Assembly: GCA_963925545.1 (NCBI GenBank)
Contig: CAWUSA010000011.1
Span: 35,801-99,800 of the forward strand
Source of the DNA: TMED14 sp963925545
GTDB lineage: Bacteria > Bacteroidota > Bacteroidia > Flavobacteriales > Schleiferiaceae
DNA: 64,000 bases
Direction of reading: 5' to 3'
This document shows, piece by piece, positions 26,058 to 35,346 of this stretch. The stretch's first letter is position 1; each line of letters starts with the position of its first letter. The notes below the pieces were generated by a model. The model had not been told where the DNA came from and did no database searches. It saw nothing but the letters and a program-made list of their open reading frames with translations. The position numbers and the translations under genes are program-made.

Positions 26058-28898
26058 TTAAATCGAAGACAGTGCTCGTTTTTTCAGGTGCTTGGACAAG
26101 AATTCGCCGGTCATGCTACCTTTATTCATGGCGATGACTTCAGGTGATCCAATAGCGATAACCTTACCGCCTCCCTTGCCACCCTCAGGGCCTAGATCGA
26201 TGACATGGTCTGCTTGTGCAATCACATCAAGCTGATGTTCAATGATGATGACGGTGTTGCCGCGATCCACCAATTGCTGGATCACACCCATCAAAACTTC
26301 AATGTCTTCAAAGTGCAGCCCTGTTGTAGGCTCATCCAAAATGTACAAGGTGTTCCCCGTGTCCCTCTTGCTGAGTTCAGATGCCAACTTGATTCGCTGA
26401 GCTTCTCCACCAGATAGGGTGGTGGAAGACTGCCCTAGGGTGAGGTAGCTCAAGCCTACATCCATCAATGTGCTGAGGATGTCATGGATTTTAGGGATGG
26501 CTTTGAAGAAGGGTTTTGCTTCTTCCACGGGCATTTCTAATACATCACCAATGCTGTGCCCCTTGTACCTCACCTCCAAGGTTTCTCGATTGAAGCGCTT
26601 GCCATGGCAGACTTCACAGGGGACATGCACATCGGGAAGAAAATTCATCTCGATGACTTTGTTGCCGCCACCTTCACAGGTTTCACATCGTCCACCTTTT
26701 ACATTGAATGAAAACCTGCCTGGCTTGTACCCACGAATTTTCGCTTCTGGGAGCTGTGAAAAAAGCTTGCGAATCTCATTAAATAAGCCGGTGTAGGTTG
26801 CAGGATTGCTTCGAGGGCTTCGCCCAATGGGGCTTTGGTCTACATCAATCACCTTGTCAATCAAGTCCAGGCCCTTGATGCCCTTGTGTGTGGCAGGTTC
26901 ACGCAGCAAACCTTGCAATGGCCCCGCAAATGCTGGCAGCAAGGTTTGGTTGATGAGGGTGGATTTACCAGACCCTGAAACACCCGTGACAACGGTCAAG
27001 CAGCCCAAGGGAATCTTGACATCTATGGAGCAAAGGTTGTTTCCCGTCGCGCCAAGTACCTCGAGGTATTGATCGGTCACTTGACGTCGGTTTGCAGGTA
27101 AATGAACGCTTTTTCGTCCGCTGAGGTAGAGACCCGTCAGGCCATTGGAAGCGCAAATGGCTTCGTAGTTACCCTCCGCAACGACATGCCCCCCATGAAG
27201 GCCAGCGCGTGGACCTAAGTCGATGATGTGATTGGCTGCACGCATCAAATCCTCATCATGCTCGACCACGATGACAGAATTCCCCATGTCTCTGAGGGAT
27301 TCTAAGCTTTTTATCAGGCGATCATTGTCCCTTGGGTGAAGCCCAATGCTGGGTTCGTCTAGGATGTAAAGCACATGCATCAACTCTGAACCGATTTGTG
27401 TGGCCAATCGAATGCGCTGCGCCTCACCGCCGCTCAAACTTTTCGCAGATCGATTCAAATTCAAATAATGCAGGCCAACATCTATTAAGAAACTCAACCT
27501 GGTGCTAAGCTCTTTCAATATTTCCTCCCCAATGGCTTGTCGGTTACTGCTCAATTTATTTCCCAGGCCACGAATCCATTGTTGCAGCTCATCCAGGCTC
27601 ATGCTGGCGACCTCAGCAATGTTTTTGTCATCAATTTTGAAATGCAAGCTTTCTTCCTTGAGTCGTTGCCCCTTGCAATCAGGGCATGCCCCCTCAACCA
27701 TGAAGGCATCTGCCCATCGCTCAAGCTTCTTGCTATTGCTGTCTTTGTGCTGACTTTCAATGAATGCCGCCAACCCCTCAAATGCAATGGTCATGCGGCG
27801 CTTGATGCCCACCACCTTGTTATCTGATGTGAACTGCTCATTGCACCCATGAAGGATGGCGTTTTTTGCATCAACAGGCAGGTTTTGCCATGAATCATCA
27901 AGGTCAAAGCCAAACCTTTGAGAAATCAGGTCCATCTGTTGCCAGATCCATGATTTATTGAAGGTTCCTAAGGGTTTGAGTGCACCTTCCTTGAGTGAAA
28001 GCCTCGGGTTGTAAATGATCAATTGCTCATCCACTGACTTCAGTCGACCCAGGCCATGACATCGGGGGCATGCCCCTTTGGGCGAATTGAAGCTGAAGCT
28101 ATTGGGCTCAGCTTCTTGGTATGCAAGGCCACTTTCCGGGCACATCAGATGCCTGCTGAAATGCGATGTTGCTTCTTGGTTGGCGTAATCCACGATGAGG
28201 ATACTTCCTTTGCCCATCTTCATGGCGGTAGCAATGGACTGCTTCAATCGATCACTCACTTCCGGGGAAGGCGTCAGTCGATCAATGACCACGTCAATGT
28301 CATGGGTTTTGTAGCGATCCAATTTCAAATGTTGGGTGATTTCAATCCAAACACCATCAACCCTTGCCCTGAGGTAGCCTTGTTTTGCAAGGGTTTCAAA
28401 GCGTTCGCGGTAATGCCCCTTACGACCCTTAACAATGGATGACATGATGGCGATTCGTTTGCCTGAAAAACGCTGTAGGATCTTTTCCTGTATGCCTTCC
28501 TCAGTGTCACTGACCATGGCCTGTCCCGTTGTCATGGAATAGGCTGTGGATGTTCTGGCGTAGAGCAAGCGAAGGAAGTCATACACCTCGGTGACTGTGC
28601 CAACCGTTGATCGAGGGTTTCTGTTGGTCGTCTTTTGTTCAATGGCAATGACGGGACTGAGCCCCTCAATGACATCAACATCAGGCCGTTCCATGCGGCC
28701 AAGGAATTGCCGGGCGTAGGAAGAAAAGGTCTCGATGTACCTGCGTTGACCTTCAGCATAAAGCGTGTCAAAGGCCAATGAAGATTTGCCGCTGCCGCTG
28801 AGCCCAGTGATTACCACCAACGCATTGCGTGGAATGGTCACATCAATGTTCTTCAGGTTGTGCTCACGGGCACCAATAACTACCATGTTGTCAGTCAT
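26058..28898 (-). CDS. uvrA: UvrABC excinuclease subunit A (first copy)
   Basis: The damage-sensing ABC ATPase of nucleotide excision repair, about 946 residues. The N-terminal P-loop is GLSGSGKSSLAFDTLYAEG and the C-terminal one GVSGSGKSTLIN. LSGGEAQRI(R/K)LA signatures occur in both halves. The C-terminal zinc module GGRCETCEGGG ... CEVCHGKRF is complete. The N-terminal module has GACPRCHGLG, but its first pair reads CPES, so one cysteine is missing. The ATG at 28898 gives MTDNMVVIGAREHNLKNI; 28919 and 28886 are other candidates. It overlaps the lytic transglycosylase gene by 8 bases. A second uvrA lies at 43770-46523. Confidence 0.92.
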   Translation of the reverse strand: MTDNMVVIGAREHNLKNIDVTIPRNALVVITGLSGSGKSSLAFDTLYAEGQRRYIETFSSYARQFLGRMERPDVDVIEGLSPVIAIEQKTTNRNPRSTVGTVTEVYDFLRLLYARTSTAYSMTTGQAMVSDTEEGIQEKILQRFSGKRIAIMSSIVKGRKGHYRERFETLAKQGYLRARVDGVWIEITQHLKLDRYKTHDIDVVIDRLTPSPEVSDRLKQSIATAMKMGKGSILIVDYANQEATSHFSRHLMCPESGLAYQEAEPNSFSFNSPKGACPRCHGLGRLKSVDEQLIIYNPRLSLKEGALKPLGTFNKSWIWQQMDLISQRFGFDLDDSWQNLPVDAKNAILHGCNEQFTSDNKVVGIKRRMTIAFEGLAAFIESQHKDSNSKKLERWADAFMVEGACPDCKGQRLKEESLHFKIDDKNIAEVASMSLDELQQWIRGLGNKLSSNRQAIGEEILKELSTRLSFLIDVGLHYLNLNRSAKSLSGGEAQRIRLATQIGSELMHVLYILDEPSIGLHPRDNDRLIKSLESLRDMGNSVIVVEHDEDLMRAANHIIDLGPRAGLHGGHVVAEGNYEAICASNGLTGLYLSGRKSVHLPANRRQVTDQYLEVLGATGNNLCSIDVKIPLGCLTVVTGVSGSGKSTLINQTLLPAFAGPLQGLLREPATHKGIKGLDLIDKVIDVDQSPIGRSPRSNPATYTGLFNEIRKLFSQLPEAKIRGYKPGRFSFNVKGGRCETCEGGGNKVIEMNFLPDVHVPCEVCHGKRFNRETLEVRYKGHSIGDVLEMPVEEAKPFFKAIPKIHDILSTLMDVGLSYLTLGQSSTTLSGGEAQRIKLASELSKRDTGNTLYILDEPTTGLHFEDIEVLMGVIQQLVDRGNTVIIIEHQLDVIAQADHVIDLGPEGGKGGGKVIAIGSPEVIAMNKGSMTGEFLSKHLKKRALSSI

Positions 28899-29838
28899 GG
28901 TCCGCAGGGAGTTGTTCACCTTGGTTATCTGTCATGGGTATAGCAATCTCGTAGGCCCGCTTTAAGGGGTTGGAAAGGTCAGCAGACCGCAACCAGGGAT
29001 TGAATCGTTTCAATGTTTTGTAGCTGATGCCATGGTCATGTGCAAAGCCACTCCATTGCACCACAGCGCTATCCATGGTGACATGCCGTTGTTCCAGGGG
29101 CAGCCAATAGTCGTCAGCAGTCATGATGAAACCGTAATCTTTCGCGCGTTGCATGATGGTTTTCAATGCCACAATGCGAAATACATAGCGCTTGGTTTCT
29201 GCATTCAGGGTTAGGTCGTAGTAGCTGTCTTCGCCTTGTCGACTCAATTGCCTTGCAAGGCCGGCTTTACCCATGTTATAGGATGCAGCAGCTAAGGTCC
29301 ACGAGTCAAATCGTTCATGGGCTGCCAATAGGTAATCGCAAGCTGCCTCAGTGCTTTTGATTAGGTGGTAGCGTTCGTCCACATCGGCATTCACTTCAAG
29401 GCCAGACTCTTGCGCCGTTGCCTTCATGATTTGCCACATGCCTGTTGCGCCAGCAGGGGAGACGACCCAGTCCAGTCCGCTTTCTGCAACAGCTAGGTAC
29501 TTGAAGTCTTCGGGAATGCCTTTGCGGCGAAGAATGCTTTCAATCACAGGGAAATAGCGACCGCTTCGCTGCAGCAGCTGCAAGGTGTTGGATTGCCAAT
29601 AGGTGTTGACTTGCAGCTCTTTACTCAGCCGTTCACGAACCTCCATGTCATCCATAGGCAATGCTTCTCCCGCAAAATCGGGGTGGCTGGGCAAAGGGAC
29701 CAGTCTGGTGGCATTGTCAATGGAGACCGCCAACTGCTGTTCAGCGCTTTCGCGTTGGCTGGTAACCGCAGCGATGACCACAAGACCAATGAAAGCCATG
29801 CCGATCAACAAGGTAGAAAGCGGAGATTGAAATTTCAT
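28891..29838 (-). CDS. Membrane-anchored lytic transglycosylase (SLT domain)
   Basis: A peptidoglycan-cleaving enzyme of the Slt/MltD group, 315 residues. One N-terminal membrane segment (about 8-26, TLLIGMAFIGLVVIAAVTS in form) holds it in the envelope. The SLT domain covers about 95-230, with the catalytic glutamate E119 in LAVAESGLDW followed by SPAGATGMWQIM and ASYNMGKAGL. The C-terminal part (about 260-315) lacks an obvious LysM pattern. It overlaps rfbC by 4 bases (ATGA-type) upstream and uvrA by 8 bases downstream, so it is translated from a shared mRNA. Confidence 0.88.
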   Translation of the reverse strand: MKFQSPLSTLLIGMAFIGLVVIAAVTSQRESAEQQLAVSIDNATRLVPLPSHPDFAGEALPMDDMEVRERLSKELQVNTYWQSNTLQLLQRSGRYFPVIESILRRKGIPEDFKYLAVAESGLDWVVSPAGATGMWQIMKATAQESGLEVNADVDERYHLIKSTEAACDYLLAAHERFDSWTLAAASYNMGKAGLARQLSRQGEDSYYDLTLNAETKRYVFRIVALKTIMQRAKDYGFIMTADDYWLPLEQRHVTMDSAVVQWSGFAHDHGISYKTLKRFNPWLRSADLSNPLKRAYEIAIPMTDNQGEQLPADHD

Positions 29839-30404
29839 GAATGGAATGGGCTTTGGAAAGAAGCAAAGGCTGATCCATCCTTGTCCTTTTCACTCACCAA
29901 AGGGGTAAAATCACCCGATCCATGTCGGTCCCAAGCACCCTTCCAGTCCACTGCCAGCATGGCATCATCATAGGCAATGCAGCCTTCTGACTCTTTGTGG
30001 TAGTAGGCGCTGCATTTGTATTGAAACAGGCTGTCGTCTTCCAGGGTGAGGAAACCATGAGCAAAGCCTTCAGGAATCCATAACCGGGTCATGTTGTCTG
30101 CGCTGAGCACTTCTCCATGCCATTGACCATAGGTGGGTGAGTTCTTGCGGATATCCAAGACCACATCGTACACAGAACCTGCAACCACACTCACCAATTT
30201 ACCTTGTGCATGTGGAGGTGCCTGAAAATGGAGGCCCCTCAGCACCGCTTTGCGGCTTTTGCTTTCATTGTCTTGCACAAAATGGGGTGGATGCTTGCCA
30301 AGGTTGGAGGCACGGAATGTTTCAGCAAAATAGCCGCGATCATCCCCAAAACGCTGAGGTCGAATGATCAATAGTCCGTCGATGGCAGTTGTTTCAATGG
30401 TCAT
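29835..30404 (-). CDS. rfbC: dTDP-4-dehydrorhamnose 3,5-epimerase
   Basis: RmlC/RfbC makes dTDP-4-keto-L-rhamnose for cell-surface polysaccharides. It has 189 residues, close to the usual 180-190. The cupin core shows RFGDDRGYFAETF, RGLHFQAPPHAQGKLV with the catalytic histidine, and WIPEGFAHGFLTLEDDSLFQYKC. The ATG at 30404 was chosen over a TTG at 30413. No rfbA, rfbB or rfbD is nearby, so the rest of the pathway must be elsewhere. It precedes the lytic transglycosylase gene with a 4-base overlap, and follows mtaB after a 94-base gap. Confidence 0.92.
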   Translation of the reverse strand: MTIETTAIDGLLIIRPQRFGDDRGYFAETFRASNLGKHPPHFVQDNESKSRKAVLRGLHFQAPPHAQGKLVSVVAGSVYDVVLDIRKNSPTYGQWHGEVLSADNMTRLWIPEGFAHGFLTLEDDSLFQYKCSAYYHKESEGCIAYDDAMLAVDWKGAWDRHGSGDFTPLVSEKDKDGSAFASFQSPFHS

Positions 30405-30498
30405 GTCATGCAATTTTCACAGTCCCTCAATAGGCATGGGGGCATCGGATAAATTTCGGTTTTTATTGGGACGTAGCCAACGCAAACCTCAAGGAATA

Positions 30499-31848
30499 TC
30501 AACAAGCTTTGTTGGCAAGGGAAATAGGGTCAATGATCACGGACATGCTGCCGTCAGGTCGGGGCCTCTCCAGGGTTACTGTGACCACCTTTCCGCTAAG
30601 TTTCTCATCGAATGGGGCCGACACGCGGATGTAGTTCTCTGTGTAGCCCTGCATGCGCCCTGTTTTGTTGCCCATCTCCCACAACACCCGATGGGATTGA
30701 CCTTCATGTGCTTGCATGAAAGCCCGTTGCTTCTTTGCGCTCAACAGCCGCAGGCGGTGATTGCGAGCTTTGCGCTCAGGCACAGGCACGACACCAGGCA
30801 TATCTACCGCTTCAGTGTTGGAGCGCTCTGAATACGTGAACACATGCAAATAACCAATGGGCAAGGCATCCAAGAACTTGTAGGTTTCGAGGAAGTGATC
30901 TTCGGTCTCTCCGGGGAATCCAACAATGACATCCACGCCAATGCAGGCATCCGGCATGCGAGACACAATGGACTCGACGCGATTGGCAAACAGGTCACGG
31001 CGGTAACGCCGCTTCATTAAGGCTAAAATGGCATCACTGCCCGATTGCAAAGGGATGTGAAAATGCGGGACAAAGCGTTCTGCATTGGCCACAAATTGGA
31101 TGATTTCATCCTTGAGTAAATTGGGTTCAACCGAGGAAATCCTGATGCGATCCAGGCCATCTACACCATCCAAGGTTTGCAATAAATCAATGAATCGATG
31201 GTCATGTTGCTTGTTGCCAAACTCTCCCTTGCCATAGTCACCAATATTGACACCCGTCAAGACCACCTCCAAGGCACCCTTTGCCACAATGTCTGAAGCT
31301 TGTTTTCTGATGTCCTCCATGCTAGCTGAACGACTGATGCCTCTGGCTAAGGGGATCGTGCAGTAGGTGCAGACATAGTCACAACCATCCTGCACCTTCA
31401 AAAAGGCCCTGGTTCGATCGCCAAAGCTGTAGGCGGATTGGTAGCTGTTGACATCTTGTATATCGCAGCTGTGAACAATAGCCTTGTCGCTAGTCTGATC
31501 CAGGTCGTCCAAGAAACGTCTCAAATGCAACTTGTCGCCGGCACCCACCACCAAGTCAACCCCCTCCAAGGCGGCAATCTCTGAGGGTTTGAGTTGTGCA
31601 TAGCAACCGGTGACCACGACAAATGCTTCTGGGTTGGCCCGGTTGGCTCGGCGCACGATGGTCCGGCACTCTTTGTCAGCCTGGTTGGTGACCGAGCAAG
31701 TATTGATGACCACAAGATCTGCACCATCTTGGATTTGAACCAAATGCATGCCTGCATCCTTCAAATCTCTTGCAATCGTGCTAGATTCTGCAAAATTGAG
31801 TTTGCATCCCAGGGTATGAAATGCAACGCTTTGTCCATGGAGTTTCAC
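30499..31848 (-). CDS. mtaB: tRNA (t6A37) methylthiotransferase MtaB
   Basis: A radical-SAM enzyme that adds a methylthio group to t6A at position 37 of tRNAs reading ANN codons. It has 449 residues. The auxiliary iron-sulfur cysteines are C15, C51 and C82; the radical-SAM motif CDYVCTYC gives C156, C160 and C163. It begins FHTLGCKLNFAES as in MtaB rather than MiaB or RimO. The start is GTG at 31848, with no in-frame ATG before the conserved region. A TACTTTTG box ends 4 bases from the GTG, so the mRNA is probably leaderless. Confidence 0.93.
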   Translation of the reverse strand: MKLHGQSVAFHTLGCKLNFAESSTIARDLKDAGMHLVQIQDGADLVVINTCSVTNQADKECRTIVRRANRANPEAFVVVTGCYAQLKPSEIAALEGVDLVVGAGDKLHLRRFLDDLDQTSDKAIVHSCDIQDVNSYQSAYSFGDRTRAFLKVQDGCDYVCTYCTIPLARGISRSASMEDIRKQASDIVAKGALEVVLTGVNIGDYGKGEFGNKQHDHRFIDLLQTLDGVDGLDRIRISSVEPNLLKDEIIQFVANAERFVPHFHIPLQSGSDAILALMKRRYRRDLFANRVESIVSRMPDACIGVDVIVGFPGETEDHFLETYKFLDALPIGYLHVFTYSERSNTEAVDMPGVVPVPERKARNHRLRLLSAKKQRAFMQAHEGQSHRVLWEMGNKTGRMQGYTENYIRVSAPFDEKLSGKVVTVTLERPRPDGSMSVIIDPISLANKAC

Positions 31849-31852
31849 GGGG

Positions 31853-31860
31853 CAAAAGTA
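31853..31860 (-). promoter_or_regulatory. TACTTTTG -7 box for mtaB, 4 bases from the GTG start
   Basis: An exact TAnnTTTG match on the minus strand. Only 4 bases lie between the box and the mtaB GTG, so transcription would begin at or next to the start codon. It is back to back with the box at 31877-31884. Confidence 0.7.
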
Positions 31861-31876
31861 CGGCGGAAGGCAGGCC

Positions 31877-31884
31877 TATATTTG
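31877..31884 (+). promoter_or_regulatory. TATATTTG -7 box for the substrate-binding protein, 4 bases from its GTG
   Basis: An exact TAnnTTTG match on the plus strand, with 4 bases to the GTG start at 31889. The geometry is the same as for the divergent mtaB gene, with 16 bases between the two boxes. Confidence 0.7.
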
Positions 31885-31888
31885 ACCT

Positions 31889-33490
31889 GTGCGAAAGCTT
31901 CTTCTCTTCTTGCCCCTCCTTAGCTTGTTGGCTTGTCATTCAGGCCCGCAATCACAGCAAAGAGGCATGGTCTTTCGTTACAATGAAGCCTCAGGTGTTC
32001 AGAGCTTGGATCCTGCATTTTCACGCAACCAAGCAAGCAATTGGATCAATGCACAGCTTTACAGCACGCTTGTTCGAAGTGACAGCTCCCTGGTTTTACA
32101 TGGGGATCTTGCTAAAGATTGGGCAATCAGTGACGATGGTCTTCAATTGCAATTCAGCCTCAGGCAGGATGTGCGTTTTCACAACGACACATGCTTTGCT
32201 GGCGGGCAAGGAAGGGCCGTGACAGCTTATGATGTGGCTTTCAGTTTGAATCGACTCATGGCACCGGCCACGGGTTCTTCTGGCGCATGGGTCATGGCAC
32301 CTGTTGCACAGATCCAAGTGCTTGACGTGGATTCATTGATACTCCATTTGAAACGCCCTGATCCAACCATGATGGGAAGGCTGAGCATGCCCTACTGTGG
32401 TATTTTACCTAAAGAGGCAGTAGACTATTATGGCCTGGCCCTATCAGAACACCCTGTGGGCTCAGGCCCTTTCTACCTCAAGGCATGGCGTCGGGGGGAT
32501 AAAATGGTGCTTAGGCGACATGCACAATACCATGAGATAGATGAGCAAGGCCACAGCTTGCCATACCTCGAATCAGTTGCCATTCGATTCATTCCCGACA
32601 GGCAGGCTGCCTTTTTGGAATGCGTGAAGGGTAACCTGGATTTCATCTCTGGATTGGACCCTAGCTACAAGGATCAACTGCTGGATGCAGATGGACAGCT
32701 TCAAGAACAATGGTCTGATCGCTTTACCCTGCGCAAAGCGGCCTTCTTGAACACGGAATACCTGGCCATCAATATGGCCATGCTTTCACCGAGCTACCTT
32801 GGTGATCAACGGCTGCGGCAGGCACTGAATTTATCCTTGGACCGCCATCGCATGATCCGCTACTTGAAAAACGGACTGGGGCAACCAGGCAACAAGGGCT
32901 TCATCCCCATTGGCATGCCAGGACACCGTACCACAGCTCAATCATGGAGCTATGACCTTGATAGCGCAAAGGTTTTGCTTGAAGCTGCCCTGGGGGATAG
33001 GCTTGACACATTGGCACCCATCCTGCTTTCCACGACGGCATCTTACCGTGACCTCTGTGAATATGTTCAGTCTGCTTGGACCCAGTTAGGTCTAACGGTC
33101 AAGGTTGAAGTGCTGCCCTCAGCCACGTTCAGGGAAGCAAAGGCAGAAGGTCGATTGGCCATGTACCGCGCCAGTTGGATTGCAGACTATGCAGACCCAC
33201 AGAACTACATGATGCTCTTTGATAGCCGTCAATGGGGACCCAAAGGGCCCAATGCTGCCCATGTGAATGACCCGCTTTTGGATACCTATTTGGATCAAGC
33301 TGCCGGGATGCAAGGCCAGGAGCGCCTCGCGGTTTTCGAAGCCATGGATGCACAGATTCAATCACAAGCCTTGATCATTCCCTTGATCTATGATGAAAGT
33401 TTGCGGTTGCTGGATAAGTCGTGGATTGGTTTGCCACCTCACCCAATGAATGCTTTGGACCTCAGGCGGGTGCGGCAGGTCAGTCCTTGA
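31889..33490 (+). CDS. ABC-type peptide/nickel substrate-binding lipoprotein
   Basis: A family-5 extracellular solute-binding protein (oligopeptide/dipeptide/nickel type), 533 residues. MRKLLLFLPLLSLLACHSG is a lipoprotein signal with the lipidated cysteine at residue 16. SLDPAFSRN, AYDVAFSLNRLM, YHEIDEQGHSLPYLESVAIRF and LRQALNLSLDRHRM are typical family segments. It uses a GTG start just downstream of a TATATTTG box. No permease or ATPase genes adjoin it, so its transporter partners, if any, are encoded elsewhere. It overlaps the convergent exo/endonuclease-like gene by 11 bases. Confidence 0.87.
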   Translation: MRKLLLFLPLLSLLACHSGPQSQQRGMVFRYNEASGVQSLDPAFSRNQASNWINAQLYSTLVRSDSSLVLHGDLAKDWAISDDGLQLQFSLRQDVRFHNDTCFAGGQGRAVTAYDVAFSLNRLMAPATGSSGAWVMAPVAQIQVLDVDSLILHLKRPDPTMMGRLSMPYCGILPKEAVDYYGLALSEHPVGSGPFYLKAWRRGDKMVLRRHAQYHEIDEQGHSLPYLESVAIRFIPDRQAAFLECVKGNLDFISGLDPSYKDQLLDADGQLQEQWSDRFTLRKAAFLNTEYLAINMAMLSPSYLGDQRLRQALNLSLDRHRMIRYLKNGLGQPGNKGFIPIGMPGHRTTAQSWSYDLDSAKVLLEAALGDRLDTLAPILLSTTASYRDLCEYVQSAWTQLGLTVKVEVLPSATFREAKAEGRLAMYRASWIADYADPQNYMMLFDSRQWGPKGPNAAHVNDPLLDTYLDQAAGMQGQERLAVFEAMDAQIQSQALIIPLIYDESLRLLDKSWIGLPPHPMNALDLRRVRQVSP

Positions 33491-34547
33491 TGGGTTGGCT
33501 TTGCAGCCAGGCATCGGTCCACAGAGGGTGGTGATCACTGTGTGACTGCTTGTCAACAGCAGAAGCGGTCACTTGCATGCTTGGACTCATGATGAGCCAA
33601 TCGATGCGCAATGGCAAGCCTTTGAGGCCGGTGTAGCTCCTCCCTAATCCAATTCCGCCTTCAAGGAAGGCATCCTTCATGCCCGTTGTAAGCATTTGGT
33701 AGCTGTAGCTCGATGGCAAGTCATTGAAATCCCCTGCGATCACCACAGGCTGATCCTGCTGATCTCGCCAGGCAGCCAGCTGGTCCACTTGCCGGCTTCG
33801 AATACCTGCGGTTTGCATGAGCTTGCCATAGCTTGAAAGCATGACTTGAGGCATGCCATTTCGATCCTGATCCTCAAGAAAATCTTTTGCCACAAAGGTG
33901 GTTGTCACCAGGTGAGCATTGGCCACAGTCAGGGTTCTTGTCTGGCCTTGATCGTCTTTGATGACAATCTTGGTCCACATGAAATGGTCATGACCATGAA
34001 AGGTCGATGTGAATGCTTGCTGATCCCATTGTTTGATTGGCCACTGACTGAGCACGGCCAGCTGACCTGCTTGCACATGGTAAGGGTAATGCGCTTCCAG
34101 GCCATTCAATCCAGCCTGGCCAATGTCTTGCAAGCAAAGGATATCAGCTTGAAGTGACAGCGCCTTGGTCTGCATCTCTTTTGCGGTGGATTCCAAGTCC
34201 GTCCATGGCATGTTGCGCCATTGATGCACATTCCACGTGGCGATTCGAATGCTTGAAGGATGAGGAGATTTAGCTGACTGGTAGGCCATGAAAGGCATCC
34301 ATTGGGGACTGATTGCAGCCAGTATGGCAATAGCCAGTAGGGCAGAGTGGTGCAATCGGGACAAGGCCAATCCGCCAATGACAGCATGCCAGATAAACAG
34401 CACGGGCAAAGCAATGGCTAGCGGTGCAAGGAAAGCCATGAAGTTTGAACCCAAGTAGAAACTGATGCTTGCACCCAAGGTCAGGGGCAAGGCAATGGCA
34501 TGCAGGCCATACCACAATCGGTTGGCGGACTTACTGCTTGTTGCCAT
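33480..34547 (-). CDS. Membrane-anchored endonuclease/exonuclease/phosphatase family protein
   Basis: A 355-residue protein. The first ~105 residues hold about three membrane segments (HAIALPLTLGASISFYLG, FLAPLAIALPVLFIWHAVIG, ALLAIAILAAI). The EEP domain follows: RIATWNVHQW, VVIAGDFNDLPSS and HSDHHPLW give the catalytic Asn, Asp-Asn and Ser-Asp-His sets. Bacteroidota commonly carry such membrane-tethered EEP proteins next to rhomboid genes; the substrate is unknown (DNA, phosphoester or lipid). The start overlaps the rhomboid gene upstream by 17 bases, and its end overlaps the convergent binding-protein gene. Confidence 0.85.
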   Translation of the reverse strand: MATSSKSANRLWYGLHAIALPLTLGASISFYLGSNFMAFLAPLAIALPVLFIWHAVIGGLALSRLHHSALLAIAILAAISPQWMPFMAYQSAKSPHPSSIRIATWNVHQWRNMPWTDLESTAKEMQTKALSLQADILCLQDIGQAGLNGLEAHYPYHVQAGQLAVLSQWPIKQWDQQAFTSTFHGHDHFMWTKIVIKDDQGQTRTLTVANAHLVTTTFVAKDFLEDQDRNGMPQVMLSSYGKLMQTAGIRSRQVDQLAAWRDQQDQPVVIAGDFNDLPSSYSYQMLTTGMKDAFLEGGIGLGRSYTGLKGLPLRIDWLIMSPSMQVTASAVDKQSHSDHHPLWTDAWLQSQPIKD

Positions 34548-35343
34548 AGGAGCTTAAATAAGCTTTCTCTGCCTCGGTGAGGCTCTCCATGCCGTGCGCA
34601 TGTATTTTTTCTAGAATGGCATCCAAACGTTGATCCACAGAACCTTGAAGTTTGACATGGCGTCGGGAGGCTTGGTGTATGCCTGAGCGACGCTTCTTCA
34701 TGCGAGGGAGGTTAGGTAAGCTGTCAGGCAACCATTCAGGTCGGTGAAAAACAACATAGGCCCACAGGGCACCACCAAGGTGCGCCACATTCCCGCCCAC
34801 ATTGCTGCCAGCTAAGATTGCAATGAAGGATACTGCAAGCAGCACCATAACAAGGGTCTGTAGGTTGATGGATACGCTAAAAAACAAGCGTATACGCATG
34901 CCTGGCGCTGTCAATGCAGCCACCACAAGCAAGGCATAAATACCCCCGGAAGCGCCGACCACAACCACTGTGCTCATCACAGGGCTGACTGACCAAAAAG
35001 CCAGGCCTCCTGCGACAATACCGGTCAAGAAAAGCCACACCACGCGATCAGTCTTCCAGAAGGTTGCTAACAGCCCTCCAGCGTACCACAACATGGCCGC
35101 GTTGAATACGACATGAAAGAGTCCGTGATGCAGAAAGCCATGGGTCAATAGGGTCCAAGGTTGAAGGAATCCACCTGGAAAATCATTGCGAAGTGAGAAC
35201 CAATTGAGGATGGTTTCTTCCAATGAAAGCCCCCAAAGCCAACCGAAAACCTCAAGGCTTGACTGCAGGGCAAACACCACAGCAATCAGGCCAATTAGGC
35301 CGTGAATCTTGGATTGTTTGAACCAGATTCTTAGGGCATTCAT
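34531..35343 (-). CDS. Rhomboid family intramembrane serine protease with C-terminal soluble tail
   Basis: A 270-residue protein with about six membrane segments. The catalytic serine is in VGASGGIYALL and the partner histidine in NVAHLGGALWAY. HGFLHHGLFHVVFN supplies the loop histidines and asparagine. After the membrane part, about 60 residues form a basic region and a helical end (QRLDAILEKIHAHGMESLTEAEKAYL) of the type found at the tail of Bacteroidota rhomboids. It follows a second rhomboid gene by 3 bases; the pair probably arose by duplication or acts together. Confidence 0.9.
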   Translation of the reverse strand: MNALRIWFKQSKIHGLIGLIAVVFALQSSLEVFGWLWGLSLEETILNWFSLRNDFPGGFLQPWTLLTHGFLHHGLFHVVFNAAMLWYAGGLLATFWKTDRVVWLFLTGIVAGGLAFWSVSPVMSTVVVVGASGGIYALLVVAALTAPGMRIRLFFSVSINLQTLVMVLLAVSFIAILAGSNVGGNVAHLGGALWAYVVFHRPEWLPDSLPNLPRMKKRRSGIHQASRRHVKLQGSVDQRLDAILEKIHAHGMESLTEAEKAYLSSYGNKQ

Positions 35344-35346
35344 GGC

